From Legionella_A sp963772805 (lineage in GTDB: Bacteria; Pseudomonadota; Gammaproteobacteria; Legionellales; Legionellaceae), in contig CAVYYU010000005.1 of assembly GCA_963772805.1 (NCBI GenBank), positions 310,001 to 374,000 of the forward strand: a stretch of 64,000 nt of DNA, given 5' to 3'. Below the pieces are notes generated by a model, which was not told the DNA's origin, searched no databases, and saw only the letters and a program-made list of their open reading frames with translations. Below, piece by piece: positions 17,539 to 25,802 of the stretch (its first letter is position 1; every line of letters starts with the position of its first letter). A program made the position numbers and the translations under genes.

Positions 17539-18021
17539 ATGAATAAACTAATCGTAATTCTAGTATTACTACTGGGAGGTTTTTTTCTCTTCCGTAGCGT
17601 TATCGTACCTGCAGTAATTAAAAAGGGGGGTAATTTAATTGATTTTAAATCCTTGACGTTACCCACTAGCCCTAATTTTTACCTGATTTGTCCCGATAAC
17701 TATTGTCCGAAAGCCGATCATCAAGAGAGTCCTGTGTACGACGCATCGCTGTCTCGGCTCGAGAGTCTTTGGACTGACGTAATCAAAAGCCAACCGAAAG
17801 TGCAATTGCTTGCTCAAGATAATGATACTCATCAGTACGTTTATGTACAGTGCTCCGAATTTTGGCATTTTCCCGATTTTATCAATGTCCAGTTTCTTTC
17901 TCTTGGTAATAACCGTTCTACTGTTGCAATATATAGCCACTCTCGATTCGGCCACTCTGATTTTGGTGTAAATCACCAAAGGGTTGAAAGCTGGTTGGCG
18001 CAACTGGGTATGATGCTTTGA
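17539..18021 (+). CDS. DUF1499 family protein
   Basis: ATG 17539 is used, not the in-frame ATG at 17530, because GAGG lies just upstream. The 160-residue product has an N-terminal hydrophobic anchor (IVILVLLLGGFFLF). It ends with the DUF1499 signature VAIYSHSRFGHSDFGVNHQRV and ESWLAQL. The function of DUF1499 proteins is not established. The protein probably faces the periplasm. It is 34 bases upstream of the amidase gene and likely co-transcribed. Confidence 0.85.
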   Translation: MNKLIVILVLLLGGFFLFRSVIVPAVIKKGGNLIDFKSLTLPTSPNFYLICPDNYCPKADHQESPVYDASLSRLESLWTDVIKSQPKVQLLAQDNDTHQYVYVQCSEFWHFPDFINVQFLSLGNNRSTVAIYSHSRFGHSDFGVNHQRVESWLAQLGMML

Positions 18022-18055
18022 TCCAAATGATTTATGAACTAATTGTGGAGTTAAG

Positions 18056-18925
18056 ATGAGGCTTAAAATAGGTCTTGTGCAACAACAATGGTACCCAAAC
18101 GCCGAGGAGCATAAAGCACATTTGGCTGAAGGTATTATGAGCGCTGTAAAACAGGGTGCTGAGCTGGTGTGTTTGCAGGAGTTAACTTTATCACCCTATT
18201 TTTGCACGCGTTCTGATGTTGATGGCACACCCTACAAAGAAGATTTGCACACAGGTCCTACCTCACAATTCGTGAGCAAGCAGGCTAAAGAATTAAATGT
18301 TTGCATTACAGCATCCCTATTCGAAAAAGAAGGTTATAACACCGCTGTAGCATTCGACAATTACGGAACCCTCATTGCTTCTACACGTAAGCAGCATATT
18401 CCCAGTGGTGAAAAATACCATGAGGATTATTATTTTAAAGCGGGCGATTCTAATTACCCAGTACACACTATTGCCGGCCACAAATTTGGCTTACCCACTT
18501 GTTATGATCAATGGTTCCCAGAATTATCCCGAATTTATGGGTTGAAAGGGGCGGAAATATTAGTGTATCCGACTGCAATCGGGGGCGAGCCTACTTCACC
18601 AGGATTTGATAGCCAACCGATGTGGAAAAAAATGATGGTAGCACAAGGCATCATGAGTCATACCTTTATGATAGCGGTGAATCGTATTGGAACGGAAGAT
18701 GGTCTTACCTTTTACGGGTCAAGTTTTATTAGTACACCGATGGGTGAAGTATTGGCAGAAGCCCCGCGTGATAACCCCGCCATCCTTGTTGCTGAGCTTG
18801 ATTTTAGTCAACGTGCAGAATGGGCAAGAATGTTTCCTTTTTTTGAACAGCGCCTCCCGGAGAAATATATAGCCCTTTGTAATGGTGAAGTTAAATTAGA
18901 TGCACTGTTAAGACCAAAACTGTAA
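18056..18925 (+). CDS. aguB: Carbon-nitrogen hydrolase, likely N-carbamoylputrescine amidase
   Basis: This 289-residue nitrilase-superfamily enzyme shows the catalytic triad E42 (in LQELTLSPYFC), K112 (in TRKQHIPSG) and C149 (in GLPTCYDQWFPE). The sequence around each is that of AguB, which hydrolyses N-carbamoylputrescine to putrescine, CO2 and ammonia. The usual partner, agmatine deiminase (aguA), is not next to it in this window, so the pathway step before it is unconfirmed. It is cytosolic and convergent with hmgA. Confidence 0.88.
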   Translation: MRLKIGLVQQQWYPNAEEHKAHLAEGIMSAVKQGAELVCLQELTLSPYFCTRSDVDGTPYKEDLHTGPTSQFVSKQAKELNVCITASLFEKEGYNTAVAFDNYGTLIASTRKQHIPSGEKYHEDYYFKAGDSNYPVHTIAGHKFGLPTCYDQWFPELSRIYGLKGAEILVYPTAIGGEPTSPGFDSQPMWKKMMVAQGIMSHTFMIAVNRIGTEDGLTFYGSSFISTPMGEVLAEAPRDNPAILVAELDFSQRAEWARMFPFFEQRLPEKYIALCNGEVKLDALLRPKL

Positions 18926-18977
18926 CTGATTGGGCACGAGGCGTAATTTTTTATCTGATCGGGTGTTAATTGTCTAG

Positions 18978-20261
18978 TTAATATGTTTTCGAAAAATTAC
19001 GCTTCAAGCCCTGCCAACATGTCGTATAGTCATTTTGTCGTATGCTATGTTTTAATGCTTTCTCGGTGATTTTCCACGGTTCGCGTGCTTCAAACATAAA
19101 GGCTAAAGTATCAGCATAATACTCAGGTTTGAGTTTCTGCGTGCTTGCCTGTAAATAGGAATCAGCATCTGGTCCGTGTCCGGTCATGCAGTTATGGATG
19201 CTCACCCCGCCAATGTCGAAGCCCTCCGCCTTGGCATCATACTCGCCTTTGATAAGCCCCATGAATTCGCTCATCATATTGCGGTGATAGTACGGTGGTC
19301 TAAACGTGTGTTCGGCTACCATCCAGCGAGGTGGAAAAATGACGAAATCCAAATTCGCAACACCGGGTGTGTCGCTTTCTGAAGTTAACACGGTAAAAAT
19401 TGAAGGATCGGGGTGATCGAAACTTACGGTGTTAATCGCATTGAACAGGGATAAATCATAGCAATAAGGCGCATAATTACCGTGCCAGGCGACAACATTG
19501 AGGGGGGAGTGGCTGCTGCGTGCAATCCACCAATGGTGCTGATATTTACAGATTAAACTCATTTCGTCATTCAATTCCTCAAACGCGGCTTGCGGATAAA
19601 GAAAATGACGCGGGTTGGCCAAGCCATTGGCTCCAATCAGCCCAAGCTGCGGCAAGGTTAACGGAGAGCCACTGTTTTCGCATAGATATCCGCCAGCAAC
19701 AAGATCAAGTAATTCAACTTTAAAATACACGCCACGCGGAATAACGGCAATCATCCCCGGAGCAATTTCCAGCAGACCAAATTCAGTATGCAGGCGGATT
19801 TTACCCAGAGAGGGGACAAGTAACAATTCACCATCATTATTACTAAAAAACCGGGTCGTCATCGACTGGTTACACTGATATAGATAAGTATTGAGTGAGT
19901 GATTGCCTGCGAGGTGAAACAGACCGTCGATAAAATCCTGTTTAATATGCAGCTCGGGTAGGGGCGACCAACGCGAGGCATTAGGTGACTGGCTTGTGGC
20001 AAAATTATCGTTAATAGTGTGTGGGTAGTGTGTATATTCCTGATGGACAACAGAGGGTAAGATACGATAGAGCCAGCTATGCAGGTTTTTATGACGGGCA
20101 CTGGTGAAGGCGCTACCGCTTAATTGCTCAGCATAAAGACCTAAATTGCATTGCTGCGGCGAGTTTTGTTGCTCAGGTAGGGCGCCGACGATGGCTTCAC
20201 TTTGATGGTAGTTTCCAAATCCTGATAAATACACAGCATCTCTCCTTGTTTGTTGATGCAA
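18978..20261 (-). CDS. hmgA: Homogentisate 1,2-dioxygenase
   Basis: This 427-residue protein matches full-length HmgA: YLSGFGNYHQSEAIVGALP at the start, GSAFTSARHKNLHSWLYRI, PPRWMVAEHTFRPPYYHRN and the iron-site region near MSEFMGLIKGEYDAKAEGF. It opens the ring of homogentisate in tyrosine and phenylalanine breakdown. In Legionella, homogentisate is also the precursor of the brown melanin-like pigment. No hmgB/hmgC (maleylacetoacetate isomerase, fumarylacetoacetase) is adjacent. PhhB and an aminotransferase from the same pathway area lie at 31-33 kb. Confidence 0.96.
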   Translation of the reverse strand: MHQQTRRDAVYLSGFGNYHQSEAIVGALPEQQNSPQQCNLGLYAEQLSGSAFTSARHKNLHSWLYRILPSVVHQEYTHYPHTINDNFATSQSPNASRWSPLPELHIKQDFIDGLFHLAGNHSLNTYLYQCNQSMTTRFFSNNDGELLLVPSLGKIRLHTEFGLLEIAPGMIAVIPRGVYFKVELLDLVAGGYLCENSGSPLTLPQLGLIGANGLANPRHFLYPQAAFEELNDEMSLICKYQHHWWIARSSHSPLNVVAWHGNYAPYCYDLSLFNAINTVSFDHPDPSIFTVLTSESDTPGVANLDFVIFPPRWMVAEHTFRPPYYHRNMMSEFMGLIKGEYDAKAEGFDIGGVSIHNCMTGHGPDADSYLQASTQKLKPEYYADTLAFMFEAREPWKITEKALKHSIRQNDYTTCWQGLKRNFSKTY

Positions 20262-20395
20262 CGGCTCCCTCTATGCTTGCAAGAAAGCATAGCCTGAAAT
20301 AATCAAAGAAGTCGAGTAAACAAGGCCATCGCCATAGAATTCATTTGGTTTTTCTAGGATAATTTCATCTTTAAAGTTTTTAACGAGGTGTTTTC

Positions 20396-21139
20396 ATGGC
20401 GGGTCATAGTAAGTGGGCTAATATTCGTTTTAGAAAAGGCGTGCAAGATTCGCGACGCGGTAAAATTTTCACCAAACTAATTCGAGAGATTTCAGTGGCA
20501 GCACGCATGGGCGGGGGAGACGAAACCTCAAATTCCAGATTGCGCGACGCAATTACCAAAGCGCTTAAAGCCAATATGAAACGCGACACTATTGATAATG
20601 CGATCAAACGTGGTGTAGGTGGCCTGGATGGTGCAAACATGATGGAGATGCGTTATGAAGGCTATGGACCTGGTGGCGTAGCGGTCTTGGTTGATTGTCT
20701 TTCAGATAATAAAAATCGCACGGTTTCAGAAGTCAGGCATGCATTCACCAAGCATGGCGGTAATTTAGGAACGGATGGCTCGGTAGCCTATCTTTTTACC
20801 AAACAGGGTGAAATACTGCTGGTTGCAACGGAACAAGAAGATAAGGCGATGGAAATTGCTATTGAAGCCGGTGCTGATGACGTGCTTCAAGACGAGGGAC
20901 AACTTGAGATCATCACGGCTTCAGACATGTATCACCAGGTGTTATCCGCATTACAAAACGCCGATTTTGAAGTTGAGCATTCCCATTTAACGATGTGTGC
21001 GCAGACGATGGTGCCTATGGACGATGAAAATGCCGAAATGCTGGAGAAATTAATCGATATGTTAGAAGATTTAGATGACGTGCAGGAAGTGCACAGCAAT
21101 GCCCAATACCCGGAATCCATGACCGAATCAGTCGATTGA
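20396..21139 (+). CDS. yebC: YebC/PmpR-family translation-associated regulator
   Basis: This 247-residue protein begins MAGHSKWANIRFRKGVQDS and has the YebC signatures RDAITKALKANMKRDTIDNAI and YEGYGPGGVAVLVDCLSDN. YebC proteins act on ribosomes stalled at difficult motifs and have been reported as DNA-binding regulators. The gene leads the conserved yebC-ruvC-ruvA cluster; its stop overlaps the ruvC start (TGATG). Confidence 0.95.
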   Translation: MAGHSKWANIRFRKGVQDSRRGKIFTKLIREISVAARMGGGDETSNSRLRDAITKALKANMKRDTIDNAIKRGVGGLDGANMMEMRYEGYGPGGVAVLVDCLSDNKNRTVSEVRHAFTKHGGNLGTDGSVAYLFTKQGEILLVATEQEDKAMEIAIEAGADDVLQDEGQLEIITASDMYHQVLSALQNADFEVEHSHLTMCAQTMVPMDDENAEMLEKLIDMLEDLDDVQEVHSNAQYPESMTESVD

Positions 21140-21654
21140 TGACTATTATTTTAGGGATTGATCCAGGCTCACGCATAACGGGCTATGGCCTTATCAAGGA
21201 AGATGACCAGCGTAAATTGCATTATCTTGATAGTGGTTGCATTCGTACATCGGGGGATGAGCTTAGCCAAAAACTGTTGCAGATATTTAATGGCATATGC
21301 CAGTTAATGGAGAAATATACGCCAAACGAAGTGGCGATTGAGCAAGTGTTTATGCATAACAATCCCAGTTCCGCATTAAAATTAGGGCATGCACGCGGGG
21401 TTGCTATGGTGGCCTGTGCATCGCATCGGATCAACGTATCCGAATATTCGCCACGGGAAATCAAACAATCGCTGGTCGGCTACGGCGCCGCTGAGAAAGA
21501 GCAGGTGAAACATATGGTGACGAGTTTGTTAATGTTAACTGGCACACCACAAAGTGATGCAGCAGATGCCCTTGCCATTGCTATCTGTCATAGTCATAGA
21601 CGCAATGGGCTGACCGCATTACGACCACGGGCTCAAAGGAGACGCATACGATGA
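21139..21654 (+). CDS. ruvC: Holliday junction endonuclease RuvC
   Basis: The start is placed at ATG 21139, which overlaps the yebC stop; a TTG one codon earlier is the alternative. The 171-residue enzyme has the catalytic acidic residues in LGIDPGSRITGYG (D8), VAIEQVF and SDAADALAIA. RuvC cuts Holliday junctions as part of the RuvABC resolvasome. The C-terminus is basic. ruvA follows with an overlapping ATGA. Confidence 0.96.
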   Translation: MTIILGIDPGSRITGYGLIKEDDQRKLHYLDSGCIRTSGDELSQKLLQIFNGICQLMEKYTPNEVAIEQVFMHNNPSSALKLGHARGVAMVACASHRINVSEYSPREIKQSLVGYGAAEKEQVKHMVTSLLMLTGTPQSDAADALAIAICHSHRRNGLTALRPRAQRRRIR

Positions 21655-22250
21655 TTGGCTGGTTAAATGGACGGGTTGTAGACAAGCACCAACCTGGTAA
21701 ATTGGTAATTGATGTGAATGGTGTTGGTTACGATGTGGAAACGTCTTTGCAGACGTTTTTTCAGTTGGAAGCGCTGCATGATTCAGTTGGCCTGCATATC
21801 CATACGGTAGTGCGTGAAGATGCGCTGTTGCTGTATGGTTTTCTTGATAAACAGGAGCGTGCTTTATTTAGGGCTTTGATCAAGGTCAATGGCGTCGGCC
21901 CCAAGTTGGCTATCGCGATTCTTTCAAGTATCAGTCCAGATGAGTTTATCCAATGCATTAATCAGCAAAATACGCTGTTACTGACTAAACTGCCCGGAAT
22001 TGGTAAAAAAACGGCCGAACGATTGGTCGTTGAAATGAAGGACGGTTTACAGCAATTGCCTCATGCTGCACGATTACAGGAGAAACACACCGTTATTGTG
22101 CGCGAGCAAGACGAGGCAATCCGCGCTTTGGAGGCTTTAGGTTATAAGCCGCAAGAAGCCAGCAAAGCGGTGAGCAAGATTGATGATGGTAAAAAGACGT
22201 GTGAGCAATTGATTCGTCAAGCGTTGCAAATATTGTCTGGTGCGCGTTAA
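21651..22250 (+). CDS. ruvA: Holliday junction DNA helicase subunit RuvA
   Basis: This 199-residue protein starts MIGWLNGRVVDKHQPGKLV (OB fold). It has two helix-hairpin-helix motifs (VNGVGPKLAIAILSS and LPGIGKKTAERLV) and ends with the RuvB-binding domain. It targets the RuvB motor to junctions. In most relatives ruvB follows directly; here the RIT element begins 21 bases after the stop, and no ruvB is present in the window. Confidence 0.96.
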   Translation: MIGWLNGRVVDKHQPGKLVIDVNGVGYDVETSLQTFFQLEALHDSVGLHIHTVVREDALLLYGFLDKQERALFRALIKVNGVGPKLAIAILSSISPDEFIQCINQQNTLLLTKLPGIGKKTAERLVVEMKDGLQQLPHAARLQEKHTVIVREQDEAIRALEALGYKPQEASKAVSKIDDGKKTCEQLIRQALQILSGAR

Positions 22251-22270
22251 GTGGCAGTATGAGGGGTTCG

Positions 22271-22340
22271 GGGAGCAATGGAACAGTTATGGGAAGCTTC
22301 CCATAACTGTTCTTATGGATAGCTAATGATTATGTGAAGT
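22271..22340. repeat. Left terminal inverted repeat of the RIT element
   Basis: All 70 bases match the complement of 25733-25802. The repeat contains a perfect 32-bp palindrome (22281-22312) centred on AAGCTT, with half-site GAACAGTTATGGGAAG. The similarity extends outward with AGGGGTT (22262-22268), mirrored at 25805-25811 in the kinase gene end. Confidence 0.97.
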
Positions 22341-22384
22341 TGGATATTCATGATGACCTACAGACAAGCTCTTACCATTGCTCC

Positions 22385-22401
22385 TACTTCCCATAACGCG
22401 G
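22385..22401. repeat. Left subterminal inverted repeat of the RIT element
   Basis: TACTTCCCATAACGCGG is the exact complement of 25651-25667. It contains the core CTTCCCATAAC, also found in each arm of the terminal palindrome, so it is a likely recombinase binding site. Confidence 0.85.
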
Positions 22402-22466
22402 ATTCAAAATTAAGAAAAATTGTTTACCTAAACATTGGTGATAACGTCCCTGTTTAGTAGCAATCC

Positions 22467-23465
22467 TCAGATTAATATTACTCCCTGCAATACCGCTATC
22501 AGCTTGTCAGGCGCATTGAATCGCCCGCGTTTGAGAGATGGCGGTATGACCTTCTCGATGGCTTCGATCTTCTCCATAGGATCCGCCCGCAGATAAACCT
22601 CGGTGGTTTGCATCTGCGCATGGCCTAACCACAACGATACTTTGCGCAAATCACCAGTTGCTTGATAGAGCATCATTGCACAGGTGTGACGCAGCACATG
22701 TGGGGATACATGTTTTTCCTTTAATGACACACAGTGTTCCATAGCAATGTTGGCGTATTTGTTAAGCAGATATGTGAAGCCTTTGCGGGTCATCGGCTCG
22801 CCGCGAGCATTTACGAATAACTCCGGCGTTACTATCTCCCCTCTAACTGCCAGCCAAGAGCGTAGATCGGTTGCAGTTTGTTTCAACAAAGGTAAGCTTC
22901 GCTCTTTTCTTCCCTTGCCCATTATACGAATCGCTGGCACAGGCTGTAGCGTAACAGCGCTCAATAGCAGGCCAACCAATTCTGATACTCGAAGCCCTGC
23001 TGCAAAACCTAAATGCAGCATAGCTCGATCCCTTATACCAGCGCGGGTTCGAACATCTGGAGCATTGAGGATCGCTTGCATTTCAGTCATGGACAAACTG
23101 TGAATCAACGGTATATCCGTTTTTTTTGATGGAATCGCAAGAACGCGCAGGCTTTGTTCCAACACAGATGGCACTCGATGCTCCACAAATCGCATGAAAG
23201 ACTTGATGGCGGCGAGCCGGGCATTACGTGTGCGAGCCCCATTACCTCGTGACGACTCGATATGTGTTAAAAAATCCATCACCAATGGTGCATCGATTTG
23301 CTCGAGATTCAATTTTGAGGGGGTTACTTTGAAACGTGTACTTGCAAATTCAAAGAGCAATTGAAAAGTATAGGCATAACTCTCACAGGTATGGTGACTT
23401 GCTCCACGCTGCAGGGGTAGCCGTTCCCGTAAAAAGGTAGTGATATGTGATGCAATTAAAGTCAT
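22467..23465 (-). CDS. Tyrosine recombinase, third gene of the RIT trio
   Basis: This 332-residue protein has an N-terminal SAM-like DNA-binding domain and a C-terminal catalytic domain. The catalytic residues are visible in AAGLRVSELVGLL (Arg), HVLRHTCAMML (His-x-x-Arg), LGHAQMQTTEVYL (His and Tyr). Its ATG overlaps the stop of the second recombinase (ATGA), so translation is coupled. The three proteins probably act together on the element ends. Confidence 0.92.
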   Translation of the reverse strand: MTLIASHITTFLRERLPLQRGASHHTCESYAYTFQLLFEFASTRFKVTPSKLNLEQIDAPLVMDFLTHIESSRGNGARTRNARLAAIKSFMRFVEHRVPSVLEQSLRVLAIPSKKTDIPLIHSLSMTEMQAILNAPDVRTRAGIRDRAMLHLGFAAGLRVSELVGLLLSAVTLQPVPAIRIMGKGRKERSLPLLKQTATDLRSWLAVRGEIVTPELFVNARGEPMTRKGFTYLLNKYANIAMEHCVSLKEKHVSPHVLRHTCAMMLYQATGDLRKVSLWLGHAQMQTTEVYLRADPMEKIEAIEKVIPPSLKRGRFNAPDKLIAVLQGVILI

Positions 23466-24376
23466 GCTTCCTCTCCTTTCAGAAAAAATTCACATGAGTT
23501 AACGATATCCATCATCAACGCAGGAGTACTTTCGAGATACCAATAAGTGCTCTCCATTCGTGCATGGCCCAAGTATGTACTTAGTGCCAACATATGGCGC
23601 GTAACTTGATCCCTGGAATCTGGGCAAGACATGAGCGACTTGACCGCAAAGCGATGTCTGAAGTCGTGTAATCTTGGCCGTGATTGTTCTGGTTGAGCAG
23701 TGATACCTGCTGCCACAAGTACTTCTTGAAAAGTGCTTGCCACGATGTCATACCCAAGCTTTTTACCACCTCGGTGGGAAATAAAAATATGTAAATCGCT
23801 GTTCATAAATTGTCGTCGATGTTCCAAATAGCAATTGAGGGCGGCCATCGTAGTGGCATGAAGAGGCACAAGGCGATTCTTTTTGAATTTGCTCTGACAA
23901 ATGGCTAACCCATCTGGTGTAATGTCTTGGAAGCGTAGATTCAATACTTCAGAAATTCTTAACCCTGTAGAGGCGAGTAATCCAAAAATTGTACGATATG
24001 TGTGTGGTCGCAACGAGTCGATAGGACCAAGGTTGTTTGCTTCGCAGAGTATTCGCGTGATTTCGTTATCTGTGAAAAGATAGGGTGTTCGACGTTTTCG
24101 CTGACGACAGAAGATGTGATCGAGAGGAATTTCATGACGATTGTCATCCGCGCGTGTAAAGAGAGCAAACCGAATCACTTCATCAAGTCGGCGTGCACGC
24201 GAGTCATCTGAGCAGGCTTGAGTCGCCCAATCAATGGCCGTCTGACTAACAATAAGCACATCACCTCTATTTGTGGCGAAATTCGTAAAACTTCGCAAAT
24301 ATACCTCAGTAGTTTCAAGTTTAAAGCCCACGGCTCGGCGGACAGAAAGATACTTATTCAAGCAATCGGTTAGCAT
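23462..24376 (-). CDS. Tyrosine recombinase, second gene of the RIT trio
   Basis: The start is set at ATG 24376, five bases after AGAGGTG and overlapping the stop of the first recombinase (ATGCTAA). The 304-residue protein shows STGLRISEVLNL (Arg), LHDFRHRFAV (His-x-x-Arg) and LGHARMESTYWYLE (His, Tyr). All catalytic positions are present. An earlier in-frame start at 24394 would add six residues. It is the middle gene of the trio. Confidence 0.92.
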   Translation of the reverse strand: MLTDCLNKYLSVRRAVGFKLETTEVYLRSFTNFATNRGDVLIVSQTAIDWATQACSDDSRARRLDEVIRFALFTRADDNRHEIPLDHIFCRQRKRRTPYLFTDNEITRILCEANNLGPIDSLRPHTYRTIFGLLASTGLRISEVLNLRFQDITPDGLAICQSKFKKNRLVPLHATTMAALNCYLEHRRQFMNSDLHIFISHRGGKKLGYDIVASTFQEVLVAAGITAQPEQSRPRLHDFRHRFAVKSLMSCPDSRDQVTRHMLALSTYLGHARMESTYWYLESTPALMMDIVNSCEFFLKGEEA

Positions 24377-25617
24377 GATGACACCTCTGGCCAAGACATT
24401 GTAATTTCATTTAGCAACCCCACATCTACCTTGGCGTACACGCGAGTAGTATCAATGGAGGCATGACGAAGTAACGCACTGATCGAAGGTAGTGATACTC
24501 CATCGCGTAACAGGCTCGTTGCTGCAGAATGCCGCAGTAAATGGGCACCTTGTGACGGAGAAGCAATGTCAGTACGGCGCAAAGCGCGGCGAACTGCACG
24601 GCCAACGACTACACGAGAAATCGGAACGAGTGGTGCAGTGGTAGTAATAAAGACACGATCACTAGATATGTGGGGTCGCCTGTGTTTTACATAATGCAGG
24701 ATCGCATCGCCAACATCCTGTGGTAATGGCAACCGAGTCTCTCGACGGTTCTTACCTGACACAACAAGCGTTCCACTATGCCAGTTTAAATCGCTAAATC
24801 TTAACCCGCTAATATCGCTGGCTCGAAGTCCAAGTCGCGCGATCAGTAAAAGAATGGCTCGATCTCGTGCTCCAAGTGTTGATGCTTGATCACATGAGTT
24901 GATTAAACATTCAACTTCTTCTGCAGGAAGATACTTCGGTATTGAAGCAAGTCGCCATCGAGCAACGGTTGGAATAGCCTGATCTAACCCAATGCCACAA
25001 TCGCCTCTAGCAATCAAAAAACGCAGAAACATCCGCACAGCTGTGGCAATATTTTTAGCTTTCGTCACACTGGAATGCTTTGCCTGCTGAAGCAGAAAAT
25101 TTCGCAACCCTTTGGCAGTAAATGAACCTGGGCTTGAGCCCAAAGCTTCCAGCAACGCAATAATAGGCAGACGATAGTTGGTGAGCGTACTTTCCATGGT
25201 TCCTCGCTGTGACTGCATCCATTCGCTAAATTCGCCCCATAAAATTACGATTGAGGATGGTGGTGTGTCACACGGCTCCGTCGCACACACAATACCGGTC
25301 GACTCGAGGAACCTTACGAATATACGAGTGCTTTGACGTACATGTTGATAACCACCTTTGAGAGGGCATAGCGATTGTTGGTTGGCGAGATAATTATGAA
25401 ATTGTGTCAAGGCACTACGATCTAATGTGTGGATGGTGGGTTCTGTTATCTTGGCCCAAGACACAAAGTGAACGACTTCTCGGATATGACGACGAATACT
25501 CGCTCGACTATAACCACCGCTTTCCAACCAAATAATAAAATCGTCCAAAGGCAGATCTATAAATTCTTCTCGATAGCGTTCAATTGTTGGTAAGGATTTG
25601 AAATATCTTTTTAACAT
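24370..25617 (-). CDS. Tyrosine recombinase, first gene of the RIT trio
   Basis: ATG 25617 is chosen because AAGGAG lies seven bases before it. Starting at 25713 would put 32 codons across the subterminal repeat at 25651-25667. The 415-residue protein has a core-binding N-terminal half and a catalytic domain with RLGLRASDISGL (Arg), HLLRHSAATSLL (His-x-x-Arg) and LRHASIDTTRVYAKV (His, Tyr). It leads the three-gene transcript; the subterminal repeat lies in its probable promoter region and may be an operator. Confidence 0.92.
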   Translation of the reverse strand: MLKRYFKSLPTIERYREEFIDLPLDDFIIWLESGGYSRASIRRHIREVVHFVSWAKITEPTIHTLDRSALTQFHNYLANQQSLCPLKGGYQHVRQSTRIFVRFLESTGIVCATEPCDTPPSSIVILWGEFSEWMQSQRGTMESTLTNYRLPIIALLEALGSSPGSFTAKGLRNFLLQQAKHSSVTKAKNIATAVRMFLRFLIARGDCGIGLDQAIPTVARWRLASIPKYLPAEEVECLINSCDQASTLGARDRAILLLIARLGLRASDISGLRFSDLNWHSGTLVVSGKNRRETRLPLPQDVGDAILHYVKHRRPHISSDRVFITTTAPLVPISRVVVGRAVRRALRRTDIASPSQGAHLLRHSAATSLLRDGVSLPSISALLRHASIDTTRVYAKVDVGLLNEITMSWPEVSSC

Positions 25618-25650
25618 GTGATGGCTCCTTCTAGTTACCCTAAAAGGCAG

Positions 25651-25667
25651 CCGCGTTATGGGAAGTA
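25651..25667. repeat. Right subterminal inverted repeat of the RIT element
   Basis: CCGCGTTATGGGAAGTA is the exact complement of 22385-22401. It lies 34 bases upstream of the first recombinase start, where a bound recombinase could repress its own promoter. Confidence 0.85.
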
Positions 25668-25732
25668 AGTTCAGGGCATAAGTATGGTAAACGTCTGCCA
25701 AGCAGGACGCCACGGCCGCCCAGCGACAGGAT

Positions 25733-25802
25733 ACTTCACATAATCATTAGCTATCCATAAGAACAGTTATGGGAAGCTTCCCATAACTGTTCCATTGCTC
25801 CC
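25733..25802. repeat. Right terminal inverted repeat of the RIT element
   Basis: This is the exact complement of 22271-22340, with the same 32-bp palindrome at 25761-25792. It ends one base before the sensor kinase stop codon. Confidence 0.97.

Larger units (their letters stand above)
22271..25802 (-). mobile_element. RIT-type (recombinase-in-trio) element
   Basis: Three overlapping tyrosine recombinase genes, all on the minus strand, are enclosed by perfect 70-bp terminal inverted repeats. The total length is 3532 bp. This is the architecture of RIT elements. The left end lies 20 bases after ruvA. The right end abuts the stop codon (25803-25805) of the sensor kinase gene. The intact genes and identical ends suggest that the element is recent or still active. 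Confidence 0.9.
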
